The notes under the pieces: model-generated | Database searches by the model: none | What the model saw: only the letters and a program-made list of their open reading frames with translations | What the model was told of the DNA's origin: nothing | Shown here: positions 26,239 through 35,097 of the stretch, in pieces | Layout: the number at the start of each line of letters is the position of its first letter | Position numbering within the stretch: the stretch's first letter is position 1 | Translations under genes and position numbers: made by a program | DNA from: B30-G6 sp964633115 | GTDB lineage: Bacteria; Desulfobacterota; Desulfobacteria; Desulfobacterales; B30-G6 | DNA length: 64,000 nucleotides | Assembly: GCA_964633115.1 (NCBI GenBank) | Contig: CAZWEO010000003.1 | Span: forward strand, 50,390 to 114,389 | Direction: 5' to 3'

Positions 26239-27993
26239 ATGTCCGGCATTGGTGTGGTATGGGATATTGCCAAAGACGCGCTGTCATCCTCGCGGTTTGG
26301 GATCGATGTGGCCGGTCACAATATCGCCAATGTGAATACGGCCGGCTATTCTAGGCAGAGCACGGTTCAGGAAGCCAAACACCCCATGTTTTTCAATGGC
26401 TTGCAATTGGGACGCGGTGTCACCACCAGTCAAGTGGTTCGGGAAACCGATCAGTTTATCGAGAATCGCCTTATGCAGCAGGGTTCCAATCTGGCATATT
26501 CCACAGAAATGGAAAACTATATCAAAGTATTAGAAGGGGTTTTTAATGAAAACTCCGATGCCAGTGTGAGCTCGTTGCTCAACCAATACTGGAGCTTGTG
26601 GCATGATATCTCCAACAATCCTTTAGGTGCTTCCGAGCGCATCGCCCTATATGAATTCAGTACCTTGATATCGGAGCGATTTCAGTATCTGGATGGTGAG
26701 ATGAGACAATTAAAAACGGATCTTTCGAATGTGCTGGGTCCGGCCCTCAACCGCATCAACCAGATTACAAATGAGATTGCCAACTTGAATAATGAAATCG
26801 TCGGAATGGAGACGAGCAACGTTGCCAATGACCTACGCGACAAACGTAATACACTTGTATCTGAACTCTCACAATATATTGATACCAATTCGTTTGAGCA
26901 GGACAATGGCTCATTAACCATTGTTTCCGCCCGGGGTTGTGTTCTGGTGCACAGCAATACCAATTATAGCATATCCCTGGGGGGCACTAATGGTGACCGG
27001 GTGGAATGGTTGAGTTCGGCTGGATCAAAGGTTGACATGACCGATTACATCTCCAATGGTAAGTTGGGAGGATGGTTGGACATGCGCGATGAAGTTCTGG
27101 CAAAATATAACCTGGACTTAGATTCAATGACCCGGGAGTTTATCTGGGCGACCAACCAGCAACACAGTCAGGGGGTCGGCTTGGAGGCCTTAAGCAACTT
27201 AACAGGTAGTTATGCGGCTGTATCCGCAACCGATGCCATTGGCACGGCTGCTTCCGGGCTGAGTTTTGCCGACAAGATACAAGACGGTAGTTTTCAATTC
27301 TGGGTATATGATAGCAATGGCGATGTGGTAACACCGGGTGGTGACACCATCACCATCGATGCAGACACAACCACGCTCAATGATGTGGCTACTCTGATTG
27401 GTGCCACCGACGCTAACATTACTAGTTCGATCGTGGATGGTCAATTAGAAATCAGCGCCGCCAACGGGTATACTTTTGCCTTTGCGGGAGATAGTAGCAA
27501 TGCCATGGCAGCCTTGGGCGTTAATACATTTTTTGAAGGCAGCACCGCCGGTAGTATGAATGTTTGCGATGCTATTCGTACCAATTTTAACCTGATAGCC
27601 GCAGGTCGAATTGATGCTAACGGCGTCTTTGCCACAGGTGATAACTCCAATGCAGTGGCTATCACCGATCTGCAATTTTCTGCTATGGATATTCCCAACT
27701 GGAGCTGCGACCGAATCGACGGCAATACGCCAGGCAGTATTACCGCTAGTGTCGAGGGTTATTATCATGCCCTAGTTGGCTCTTTGGGAACGATTTCTGA
27801 AAGTCTGTCCAGGGAGCGTTCTTTTGATGAGGTTTCAGCCAGCAAAATAGGCGAGATCCGGGACAGCCTTTCAGGTGTTTCTTTGGATGAAGAAATGACC
27901 AATTTAATGAAGTTTCAGCATGCCTATACCGCTGCCGCAAAACTGATTAGCACGGCTGACGAAATGTTGGCCACCTTGCTAGAATTGAAATAA
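26239..27993 (+). CDS. flgK: Flagellar hook-associated protein 1 FlgK
   Basis: First hook-filament junction protein. The N-terminal motif is FGIDVAGHNIANVNTAGYSR with QSTVQEAK after it. A middle domain has NNEIVGMETSNVANDLRDKR and NTLVSELSQY. The C-terminus is SGVSLDEEMTNLMKFQHAYT and AAAKLISTADEM. The start is ATG 26239 behind AAAGGGAGG; an in-frame start at 26185 lies inside flgN. 584 residues. Confidence 0.96.
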   Translation: MSGIGVVWDIAKDALSSSRFGIDVAGHNIANVNTAGYSRQSTVQEAKHPMFFNGLQLGRGVTTSQVVRETDQFIENRLMQQGSNLAYSTEMENYIKVLEGVFNENSDASVSSLLNQYWSLWHDISNNPLGASERIALYEFSTLISERFQYLDGEMRQLKTDLSNVLGPALNRINQITNEIANLNNEIVGMETSNVANDLRDKRNTLVSELSQYIDTNSFEQDNGSLTIVSARGCVLVHSNTNYSISLGGTNGDRVEWLSSAGSKVDMTDYISNGKLGGWLDMRDEVLAKYNLDLDSMTREFIWATNQQHSQGVGLEALSNLTGSYAAVSATDAIGTAASGLSFADKIQDGSFQFWVYDSNGDVVTPGGDTITIDADTTTLNDVATLIGATDANITSSIVDGQLEISAANGYTFAFAGDSSNAMAALGVNTFFEGSTAGSMNVCDAIRTNFNLIAAGRIDANGVFATGDNSNAVAITDLQFSAMDIPNWSCDRIDGNTPGSITASVEGYYHALVGSLGTISESLSRERSFDEVSASKIGEIRDSLSGVSLDEEMTNLMKFQHAYTAAAKLISTADEMLATLLELK

Positions 27994-28014
27994 ATAAAGA
28001 GGAGTTTTGATGCC

Positions 28015-28881
28015 ATGCGCGTAGCCACAAAAACCATGTATGATCTGATTAAATTTAATCTCGCGCATATCACCGACGACCTTAATAAAGCTAACACGGT
28101 CGTTGCATCCGGGAAACGTATCAATAATTTGAGTGATGATCCAGTGGGTCTGACCAATGCTTTGCAGATCAAATCAAACATTGCCAATATCAACCAGATG
28201 AACCGCAATATCAATATGGGCAAATCCTGGTTGCTTTCCTCCGAAGGCGCTTTGACCAATGTGCAAAATATGCTCAGCGACACCCGGTCCTTGTGTGTGG
28301 AGATGGCAACGGCTACCAAATCGTCGTCAGATCGAGAAGCGGCTGCTTTGACCGTTCAGAATACCAAAGATGAAATCATTGCTCTGGCCAATACGCAAGT
28401 AAGTGGCCGGTATATTTTTGCCGGGACCAACACGGAGGTGCTTCCGTTTGAGGCGGATGGTACTTATAATGGTAATAGCAGCCCCTTTGCCATCAAAACC
28501 GCCAATGATTCGGTGATGCAAGTCGGGGCTGATGGGGAGGCAATATTTAGCGATATCCTGACGTCTTTGGATGATCTGATAACGCACTTGCAAGGTAATG
28601 ATGTCGACGGAATAGGTGCCAGCATTACCACTATGCAAGGCCATTTTAGTGACATATCCGCTAATATATCTGCAATCGGATCAAAAGTGAATCGCATGGA
28701 AATTAAAGAAAATATTCTACAGGAATTGACAATTTCCAATACCGAACAGCTTTCCCAGATTGAAGATGCTGATATTGCCGATGCCGTGATGAATTTGAAA
28801 TCAGTACAAGTTGCCTATCAGGCGGCGCTGGCATCGTCGTCGTCGATCATGGAATTAAGTCTGATGGATTACTTGAAATAA
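28015..28881 (+). CDS. flgL: Flagellar hook-associated protein 3 FlgL
   Basis: Second hook-filament junction protein, flagellin-like ends. N-terminus MRVATKTMYDLIKFNLAHIT with SGKRINNLSDDPVGLTNALQ; C-terminus ADIADAVMNLKSVQVAYQAA. It also has the FlgL motif LANTQVSGRYIFAGTNTEVL. 288 residues. AGAGGAG lies ahead of the start. Confidence 0.96.
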   Translation: MRVATKTMYDLIKFNLAHITDDLNKANTVVASGKRINNLSDDPVGLTNALQIKSNIANINQMNRNINMGKSWLLSSEGALTNVQNMLSDTRSLCVEMATATKSSSDREAAALTVQNTKDEIIALANTQVSGRYIFAGTNTEVLPFEADGTYNGNSSPFAIKTANDSVMQVGADGEAIFSDILTSLDDLITHLQGNDVDGIGASITTMQGHFSDISANISAIGSKVNRMEIKENILQELTISNTEQLSQIEDADIADAVMNLKSVQVAYQAALASSSSIMELSLMDYLK

Positions 28882-28922
28882 GGAGCAACCAGTCCCGGGA
28901 TCACTTAACCCGGTTATCTACT

Positions 28923-29174
28923 ATGTTAATATTCACGCGCAAACTGGGGGAGAAAATTACCATCGGTGATCACACCGTGGTCACCTTGATAGAAATAAAA
29001 GACAACCAGGTGCGACTGGGAATCGAGGCGCCCCGGCATATTAGTGTCCATCGCCAAGAAGTGTATGAACGCATCCGTAAAGCAAATCTGGCATCCTCGG
29101 AGGTAGCCGCTACTGATATAATGAAAGCGAGCTCAATTTTGAAGGACAGTCAGCCGGATAAGGAGTTATCTTGA
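28923..29174 (+). CDS. csrA: Carbon storage regulator CsrA
   Basis: Small RNA-binding repressor that blocks translation of targets at GGA motifs; in flagellates it controls flagellin synthesis. MLIFTRKLGEKITIGDHTVV, then VRLGIEAPRHISVHRQEVYE is a textbook CsrA. 83 residues, with a slightly extended C-tail. It overlaps fliW by TTGA, so the repressor and its antagonist are co-translated. Confidence 0.97.
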   Translation: MLIFTRKLGEKITIGDHTVVTLIEIKDNQVRLGIEAPRHISVHRQEVYERIRKANLASSEVAATDIMKASSILKDSQPDKELS

Positions 29175-29617
29175 AGATAGAAACAACCCGATTCGGTCAA
29201 ATTAGCATTCAAACCGAAAAAATTATCCGTATGCCTCATGGCGTGCCAGGATTTCCAGATCAACGCCAGTTCGTGATTTTCGAGCATCGCCCCGATTCAC
29301 CCTTTTACTGGTATCAGTCAGTTGACGAACCGGCTTTGGCTTTTGTAATTACTGACCCCTTCCTATTCAAACCTGATTACAGTGTCAACATTCCCAAAGT
29401 TCTCAAGGAGCTGGCATGGGATCCAGATACCCAACTGGACCACCTGCAGCTGTATGTGATCGTAAATATACCCCAAGGAAAACCTGAAAATATGACCGCC
29501 AACATGATGGGTCCGATTTTGGTGAATCAGCTTACACGCGAAGCTGTTCAAGTTGTATTGACGGACGGCAAATATTCATACAGAGCCCCCTTAATGGCAG
29601 CGGAGCCATCCAATTAG
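29171..29617 (+). CDS. fliW: CsrA antagonist / flagellar assembly factor FliW
   Basis: FliW binds either flagellin or CsrA, linking filament export to flagellin translation. 148 residues with RMPHGVPGFPDQRQFVIFEH, then SPFYWYQSVDEPALAFVITD and the NLQGPI-like MMGPILVNQLTREAVQVVL. It starts with TTG behind AAGGAG, overlapping csrA. The target flagellin gene is not in the window. Confidence 0.96.
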   Translation: MKIETTRFGQISIQTEKIIRMPHGVPGFPDQRQFVIFEHRPDSPFYWYQSVDEPALAFVITDPFLFKPDYSVNIPKVLKELAWDPDTQLDHLQLYVIVNIPQGKPENMTANMMGPILVNQLTREAVQVVLTDGKYSYRAPLMAAEPSN

Positions 29618-29630
29618 CCTCTTCAAATTT

Positions 29631-29646
29631 TGTCAAGATATTGACA
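29631..29646. promoter_or_regulatory. TGTCAA-N4-TTGACA palindrome
   Basis: TGTCAAGATATTGACA differs from the site at 5491-5506 by one central base. It lies just after fliW and 329 nt before the -24 element at 29976. Candidate activator site (inference). Confidence 0.45.
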
Positions 29647-29672
29647 AGTAAACCTGCCGGTTTCATCTTTCA

Positions 29673-29696
29673 GGCCAATTTTGGATTGGCCCTTTT
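29673..29696 (+). terminator. Rho-independent terminator after fliW
   Basis: GGCCAAT (29673-29679) pairs with ATTGGCC (29685-29691) across a 5-nt loop, followed by CTTTTT. It ends the flgF-fliW operon. The AT-rich 29700-29970 that follows shows no gene. Confidence 0.82.
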
Positions 29697-29975
29697 TGAG
29701 CTGAAAAAACAGCAACCTGCAAGCTATTCTATTTCAATCCTTAGATAAATCGTCAAGATTGCCCAATCCTTAGGGCTTATAAGCGTTTAAACGTTTGGCT
29801 GAATTGTGAGATTGGTTAATATTTATTTATAATTAAATCAACATGTTGTAATGGTGATTCAAGGCTAAGGTGTTAGGGCGGTGAGGCCTCTAAAGGCCTG
29901 ACTACCCGATACCGTATAATATTCGGTGGACCCTCAAATCCAATAATTGCGCCTTTAGCCAGGTAATATTTTCTC

Positions 29976-29991
29976 TGGCATGATTCCTGCT
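29976..29991 (+). promoter_or_regulatory. Sigma-54 promoter before the SPOR-domain gene
   Basis: TGGCAT-N5-CTGCT, one mismatch in the -12 element, with correct spacing. Transcription would start near 30003, 70 nt before the gene. Confidence 0.75.
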
Positions 29992-30072
29992 TTAGATTGA
30001 TGGGAGGAATAATTTTGTATTTAGGCGGCCCAAGTTCCGGGTCTTGGGTTTGCCGACTGAGCTTCAAAACGT

Positions 30073-30915
30073 ATGGATATGGATCAAATGCGAACGACGC
30101 ACCTGACTAAAATTATTATGCTGGTGGTATTGGGCCTAACTACGTTAGCGCATCAGGGATATACATCCACGGGCCCAGACTATTTTTTTACGATCCAAAT
30201 GGCCTCTTTTAAGCAGGAACAGTCCGCCGTGGATGCGGTTGATAAACTGAAACAAAGAAATTGGGAAGTTTTTTATCGCCCAACGCAAATCGCAGAAAAG
30301 GGGACCTGGTACCGACTCTACATCAACCGATATGCCACGATCCAATCAGCCCAGGCCGGCATAAACAAGTTGCGGGAAAAGGGAATCATTACCGATGCAT
30401 ACGTCAGGCGCCTTGAAGGTACGACCAGGGAACATCCCCAATTTAACCTGCAGAAGCCGCAGCCACTTGCTAAAGCCCAGGCGCAACTGTCGGCCACGCC
30501 ACCAGTGGAATCCAACAAGCTACACTTATCTGAAACCATGACAAGTCCTGAGGTTATGGCTGCACACAACCAGCGCGATCCCCTTAGGATTCGAGATATC
30601 TTTGTGCGACTCAATGATAAAAAAGGAGATACCGCATTTATCCAGGCGGACAGATATTTCTGGCCAGTAACTCACCTGAGCCATGATGGTGGTAAAACAA
30701 GGCTGCAAGTTCAGATTCGGAATACCGGGCCATTTCATAAAGATATTTCCCCACAAGCCAGCGGCGGTAGATATATTCAAAACGGCCAAGTTGGCTATGA
30801 TTCTGATCGAGATACTTTGGTGTTGAGTTTAGACCTACCGAGTCCGGCCAAATACCGGGTAACCCAGTTATATAATCAGGCGGAAAATATTTTCAGCCTC
30901 CTCGTTAGCGAATAG
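30073..30915 (+). CDS. Secreted SPOR-domain protein
   Basis: 280 residues. A signal peptide or membrane anchor covers about residues 14-35 (IIMLVVLGLTTLAHQGYTST). It is followed at once by a SPOR-like domain (YFFTIQMASFKQEQSAVDAV, then GTWYRLYINRYATIQSAQAG), which normally binds denuded peptidoglycan. The C-terminal half (VRLNDKKGDTAFIQADRYFW and on) is beta-rich and unrecognised. In-frame ATGs at 30073, 30079 and 30088 are possible; none has a strong ribosome site. It has its own sigma-54 promoter and lies 67 nt before a sensor kinase, so it may be envelope- or motility-related. Confidence 0.7.
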   Translation: MDMDQMRTTHLTKIIMLVVLGLTTLAHQGYTSTGPDYFFTIQMASFKQEQSAVDAVDKLKQRNWEVFYRPTQIAEKGTWYRLYINRYATIQSAQAGINKLREKGIITDAYVRRLEGTTREHPQFNLQKPQPLAKAQAQLSATPPVESNKLHLSETMTSPEVMAAHNQRDPLRIRDIFVRLNDKKGDTAFIQADRYFWPVTHLSHDGGKTRLQVQIRNTGPFHKDISPQASGGRYIQNGQVGYDSDRDTLVLSLDLPSPAKYRVTQLYNQAENIFSLLVSE

Positions 30916-30982
30916 ATATGTGCTGCAAATATCCGTGGTCAGTGAACCACGACCCGGCAGAAGCGGCAAGGAGTTAAGGTGA

Positions 30983-32566
30983 ATGACAAAATCAGCAGAT
31001 AAAACCAGCACGGAGCACGATAAACTGCAGACATCGCTCGAACGTTGCCAAGCCATTTTGGACGGGATTTTCAGAACCGCTCCCTACGGAATCGGGCTGG
31101 TTTCGAATCAGGTTATCCAAAAGGTCAATTCGAGATTATGCGACATGGTCGGCTACCAGGCCGATGAGCTTACGGAACAGCATATTAATATTCTGTATCC
31201 GAGTGCGGATGAACTTAGGCGGGTCAATGCTGAAATGGCCATGCAGCGGAAACAAAAAGGCTCGGGAACCGTCGAAACCCAATGGCAAAATCAGAGCGGT
31301 GATATCATCAACGTGCGCTTAAACTGGATTAAGATTGATTTGGCGGATACCTCCCTGGAAGTGTGCACAGCATTGGACATAACGGTCCAAAAACGGGCTG
31401 AAAAAGAACACCGCGACTTGGAACGCATGCTGCAGCAAGCCCAGAAAATGGAAGCCATAGGCACTCTTGCGGGGGGCATTGCCCATGATTTCAACAATAT
31501 TCTTTCACCCATTCTTATCCAAACTGAAATGGCTCTTTTGGATCTGCCCGATGACAGTTTGATACGTCTGAATCTAGAGGACGTGCTGGATGCTGGCAAT
31601 CGTGCTCGAGACTTGGTCCGGCAAATCCTGGCTTTCAGCCGGCAAGGCGAAGAGGAACGAACGGCTTTTAAAGTCAGTTCTTTGGTGAAAGACGCACTCA
31701 AGCTGCTGCGGGCTACGCTTCCGACCACGATAGAAATAAAACAAGATATTGAGGCTGATTCAGCATTGGTTTTGGCCGATGCTACCCAAATCCACCAGGT
31801 CTTGATGAATTTGTGCACCAATGCGTCGCAGGCCATGCAGGCCAAAGGCGGTGTGCTCGAAGTAGGTTTGGAGCATGTGGATCTCAACCCGACGGCGGCA
31901 GCGGCCATTCCGGACTTGGAACCCGGATCCTATCTGCAACTCAGGGTAAGTGATACGGGTGAAGGCATGGACCACACTACCCAGGAACGGATTTTTGATC
32001 CCTATTTTACCACTAAAGAAAAAATCGGTGGAACCGGTATGGGACTATCCGTTGTTCACGGCATTATTCGGAGTTATGAAGGGGCCATCACGTTCGAAAG
32101 TATACTGGGTAAAGGCACAACGTTCTGGGTCTATCTGCCATCCCTGGAACGGGAGAGTCCCATGAAATCCATCGAGACGGAACCACTGCCCACAGGCCAT
32201 GAAAGAATTCTACTGGTGGATGATGAAAAAGCCATCATCGATGCCATTCAACAGATGTTGGAACGATTGGGCTACCAGGTGGTGGCCAGAACAAGCAGTG
32301 TGGAAGCCCTGGAAGTATTCCGATCGCAACCAGACAGTTTTGATCTGCTGCTCACGGATCAAACCATGCAAGGTATGACCGGTGAAGCTCTGGCCAAAAA
32401 AGTCATGGCCATTCGATCAGATATTCCCATTGTTTTATGCACCGGTTTTAGTCATAACATTAATGAGGAAAAAGCCAAATCCATGGGTATTCGCGAATTT
32501 ATCATGAAACCAGTATTGGTGCGCGAAATGGCCGCGATACTACGTCGGTTGTTGGATGAAAAATAG
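30983..32566 (+). CDS. PAS-histidine kinase-receiver hybrid sensor
   Basis: Cytoplasmic hybrid kinase of 527 residues with no membrane segment. Order: PAS (residues about 24-140; YGIGLVSNQVIQKVNSRLCD), HisKA with the phospho-acceptor His168 in LAGGIAHDFNNILS, HATPase_c (LMNLCTNASQAMQA, VSDTGEGMDHTTQERIFDPY, GGTGMGLSVVHGI), then a C-terminal receiver (ILLVDDEKAIIDA, acceptor Asp459 in LLLTDQTM, Lys in IMKPV). GGAGTTAAGG precedes the ATG. Its output partner is not obvious; the sigma-54 operon downstream has a separate promoter. Confidence 0.93.
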   Translation: MTKSADKTSTEHDKLQTSLERCQAILDGIFRTAPYGIGLVSNQVIQKVNSRLCDMVGYQADELTEQHINILYPSADELRRVNAEMAMQRKQKGSGTVETQWQNQSGDIINVRLNWIKIDLADTSLEVCTALDITVQKRAEKEHRDLERMLQQAQKMEAIGTLAGGIAHDFNNILSPILIQTEMALLDLPDDSLIRLNLEDVLDAGNRARDLVRQILAFSRQGEEERTAFKVSSLVKDALKLLRATLPTTIEIKQDIEADSALVLADATQIHQVLMNLCTNASQAMQAKGGVLEVGLEHVDLNPTAAAAIPDLEPGSYLQLRVSDTGEGMDHTTQERIFDPYFTTKEKIGGTGMGLSVVHGIIRSYEGAITFESILGKGTTFWVYLPSLERESPMKSIETEPLPTGHERILLVDDEKAIIDAIQQMLERLGYQVVARTSSVEALEVFRSQPDSFDLLLTDQTMQGMTGEALAKKVMAIRSDIPIVLCTGFSHNINEEKAKSMGIREFIMKPVLVREMAAILRRLLDEK

Positions 32567-32904
32567 ATGCCCGTGTTAAAAGGACCCGGCACTGATTTCT
32601 CCTTCATATGGATTTATTTTTCAGCAAATTATAAAAACTCCGACTTGGTGCAGAATACCAAGTTTTCCAGCCTGGATTAAATCCGTCAGTTTACCACCAC
32701 CGCCGTCAGCATTTTGACTCCCGTTAAGCGTTGTTTTTAAAACAGTCAATTAAAAAATCTCTTGCCTCATATTTTGCTCCCCCGCCGCTTCCCGTCAATA
32801 TGAATACGGGTTTCAGCAGGTTAGGGCGATCGGTTTTGCACCTGTTTAATCCACATCTATTGCTTCTGGCCTTAGAATTCATATTACTGGATTCTTCCGG
32901 CCGA
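32567..32904. other. Intergenic region ahead of the prkA promoter
   Basis: No convincing gene. A GTCA-N6-TGAC inverted repeat (GTCAGCATTTTGAC, 32705-32718) lies 187 nt before the -24 element of the prkA promoter and resembles the palindromes at 5491 and 29631 in spacing of its half-sites. Confidence 0.45.
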
Positions 32905-32905
32905 T

Positions 32906-32921
32906 TGGCACAAAACTTGCT
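32906..32921 (+). promoter_or_regulatory. Sigma-54 promoter of the prkA operon
   Basis: TGGCAC-N5-TTGCT, a perfect -24/-12 match. Transcription would begin near 32933, giving a leader of about 90 nt to the ATG at 33023. E. coli yeaGH, the relatives, are also known from nitrogen/stress regulation. Confidence 0.9.
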
Positions 32922-33022
32922 CATTAGTATAACTAAAAGTTTGAAATCGACCATAATGAACCATAATGCCCGTCAAAGCCATTATGAGAATGCTTCGCAG
33001 GGACTACGCGAGGGGGGGAAAC

Positions 33023-35089
33023 ATGGAAACACACAATACATCAACATTGTCATACCACCTTGAACAGGTCAAGCAAGGGCACCGATGCTTCGAAAATGCA
33101 TTTCAATCGGTGGCACGCATGATCCTGGAAAATGGTGAGAGTCTCGAAAAAATGATTATTCACGGCAAGGGGACCTATGATTTTAAAATCTTTAGGCAAG
33201 GCCCCAAGCACGTCATCGGCATGCATAATGAGATCAATAGTTTTGTTTCCTATGTCAAAGATGCCGCCCAGGGCGGATCGTCCCGGGAGATGGCTTTCGT
33301 ACTCGTGGGTGAGCCCGGAAATGGTAAAACATTTTTTGTTGACTTTCTTTGTAAGTGCTACCGGGATTTTGAAGCCCAAGATGAAAACCGCCGTTACACT
33401 TTCTGTTTTAAGCATCTAGACAAGCTGGGATCTTATGGAAAAATCCAATCCATTCAATCCCAGACATTCGAAGATCCCATGATTTTGGCCATGAACCTAT
33501 TACCGTCGCAGAAAGCGAACAAGCCCAATCTGGCCCAATATGGTGGATTTTCAGATGAACAAATTGAAGATTTATATCTGAATTACCGGCCCCTGGGTGC
33601 TTGCAGCGATTATATCCTAAACGAAATCCGCAACCAGACCCATGAAAATGTGGAAGAAATGATGGATTTTTTTGAGGTGATACCGGTTCCCTTGAGTGAA
33701 AGCTTGGGGACTGTCACGGGCAAGTATTCGGCCAAAGACAAAATTACTTCCTCGGCCGTGGATCTATTGGGAGAAGAATCGATTCAACGACTGCTCCATA
33801 TTGCCGATCCGAACAATCCCTATCGATTTGATTTGCGCAGAGGGGCCTTGGCGCGTGTGGCCGGCGGTGGTATTCATTTCAGTGATGAGATTTTCAAGAA
33901 TAAAAAAGACCTGGTGCAAGTGTATCTAGGCGTTATCCAGAATCGCAATATCGAAATCGATGGGTTCCGCTGGCCCATTGATACTCTGATTGTGGCCACC
34001 AGCAACAACGCAGAATTCAACCGCTTTTTGGCCGAAAAGGAGGAGGCGCCCATCGTCGATCGGTGCCGAATCTGTTATGTATCCCACAATACCGATTACC
34101 ACTTGCAAACCCAGTTGACAGACTATGCTATCGGAAAAGATGCCAAGACAACCCTCACCAAGGAGGACTTACATCAGGATCCCAATCTCAACTATGCGTC
34201 ATCTGTGGGTATTGTCCTTACTCGGTTGCCACGCTCTGACAAATTGACACCCGTAGAAACCATGAAACTAGCAGCCGGTGAAGTCGCCGGAGAGAAAAGT
34301 ATCAAAACATTGGCCGAGGTGATCGATATGCTCAATCAAGAACCCGATATTACCAAACGCTTCGGTCAAAAGGGCCTGGGACAACGCGATCTGGGTAGAG
34401 CGATTCAACTGATGGTGGAAACCTCTGAAACCAATGAAGGCCAATGCATGTATGCCGAGGATGTTTTTAAGACCATGGAGCGCGTTACGCTTGACTATGT
34501 TACCGAGGCCAACGATCGGGTCAAATTCATGGAGGATCTCAAAATCGCCAAAGGGCTGTACCGCGAGCGCGTAATGACGGAAATGTTCAATGCCTACATG
34601 GACGAACCGCATGCCATTAGGAAGGATGTCATGAGCTATGTAAACATGATTATCGGTATGGACGCTGAAAATTTGGGACCCGACAAAATGTGGAAATATA
34701 AAGACCCCCAAACCGGTGAATTGCGAGCACTTAAAATTGATGAGAAATTTATCCAGAGTGTCGAAGAGCGCCTGGGTCTCAAAACCGCAGAGCAGTGTGA
34801 GACCTTCCGGACTTCGTTACGTAAGATATATGGCCAAAAAATATCCGTGGAGCCAGATTACGATTTCATGGATAACATCGAACTAGTCAAAGCGGTCACC
34901 GATGTCCGTTTGAAATCGGATATCGCCGGTGCCGGCAGCCTGATCGGCGCGCTGGCTAACCGGACCAACGATGAAAACCAAAAATTATATGACCGAATGA
35001 TTGATACCATGATGAATAAGCTTGGATACTGCAATACCTGTTCCCAAAAAACCATCGAATACTTTTGTACCCAGAACGATGAGAATTGA
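33023..35089 (+). CDS. prkA: PrkA-family serine protein kinase
   Basis: AAA+-like serine kinase of the PrkA/YeaG family, tied to sporulation in Bacillus and to stress survival in enterics. 688 residues: AAA/PrkA domain with Walker A GEPGNGKT at about residues 96-103 (FVLVGEPGNGKTFFVDFLCK), a Walker-B-like GGGIHFSDEIFKNKKDLVQV, sensor-like TLIVATSNNAEFN, and a C-terminal PrkA kinase-type domain. ATG 33023 is chosen because GAGGGGGGG precedes it; ATG 32966 in frame has no such site. It is the first gene of a four-gene operon; yeaH starts 8 nt after its stop. Confidence 0.93.
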   Translation: METHNTSTLSYHLEQVKQGHRCFENAFQSVARMILENGESLEKMIIHGKGTYDFKIFRQGPKHVIGMHNEINSFVSYVKDAAQGGSSREMAFVLVGEPGNGKTFFVDFLCKCYRDFEAQDENRRYTFCFKHLDKLGSYGKIQSIQSQTFEDPMILAMNLLPSQKANKPNLAQYGGFSDEQIEDLYLNYRPLGACSDYILNEIRNQTHENVEEMMDFFEVIPVPLSESLGTVTGKYSAKDKITSSAVDLLGEESIQRLLHIADPNNPYRFDLRRGALARVAGGGIHFSDEIFKNKKDLVQVYLGVIQNRNIEIDGFRWPIDTLIVATSNNAEFNRFLAEKEEAPIVDRCRICYVSHNTDYHLQTQLTDYAIGKDAKTTLTKEDLHQDPNLNYASSVGIVLTRLPRSDKLTPVETMKLAAGEVAGEKSIKTLAEVIDMLNQEPDITKRFGQKGLGQRDLGRAIQLMVETSETNEGQCMYAEDVFKTMERVTLDYVTEANDRVKFMEDLKIAKGLYRERVMTEMFNAYMDEPHAIRKDVMSYVNMIIGMDAENLGPDKMWKYKDPQTGELRALKIDEKFIQSVEERLGLKTAEQCETFRTSLRKIYGQKISVEPDYDFMDNIELVKAVTDVRLKSDIAGAGSLIGALANRTNDENQKLYDRMIDTMMNKLGYCNTCSQKTIEYFCTQNDEN

Positions 35090-35097
35090 AAATAGGC

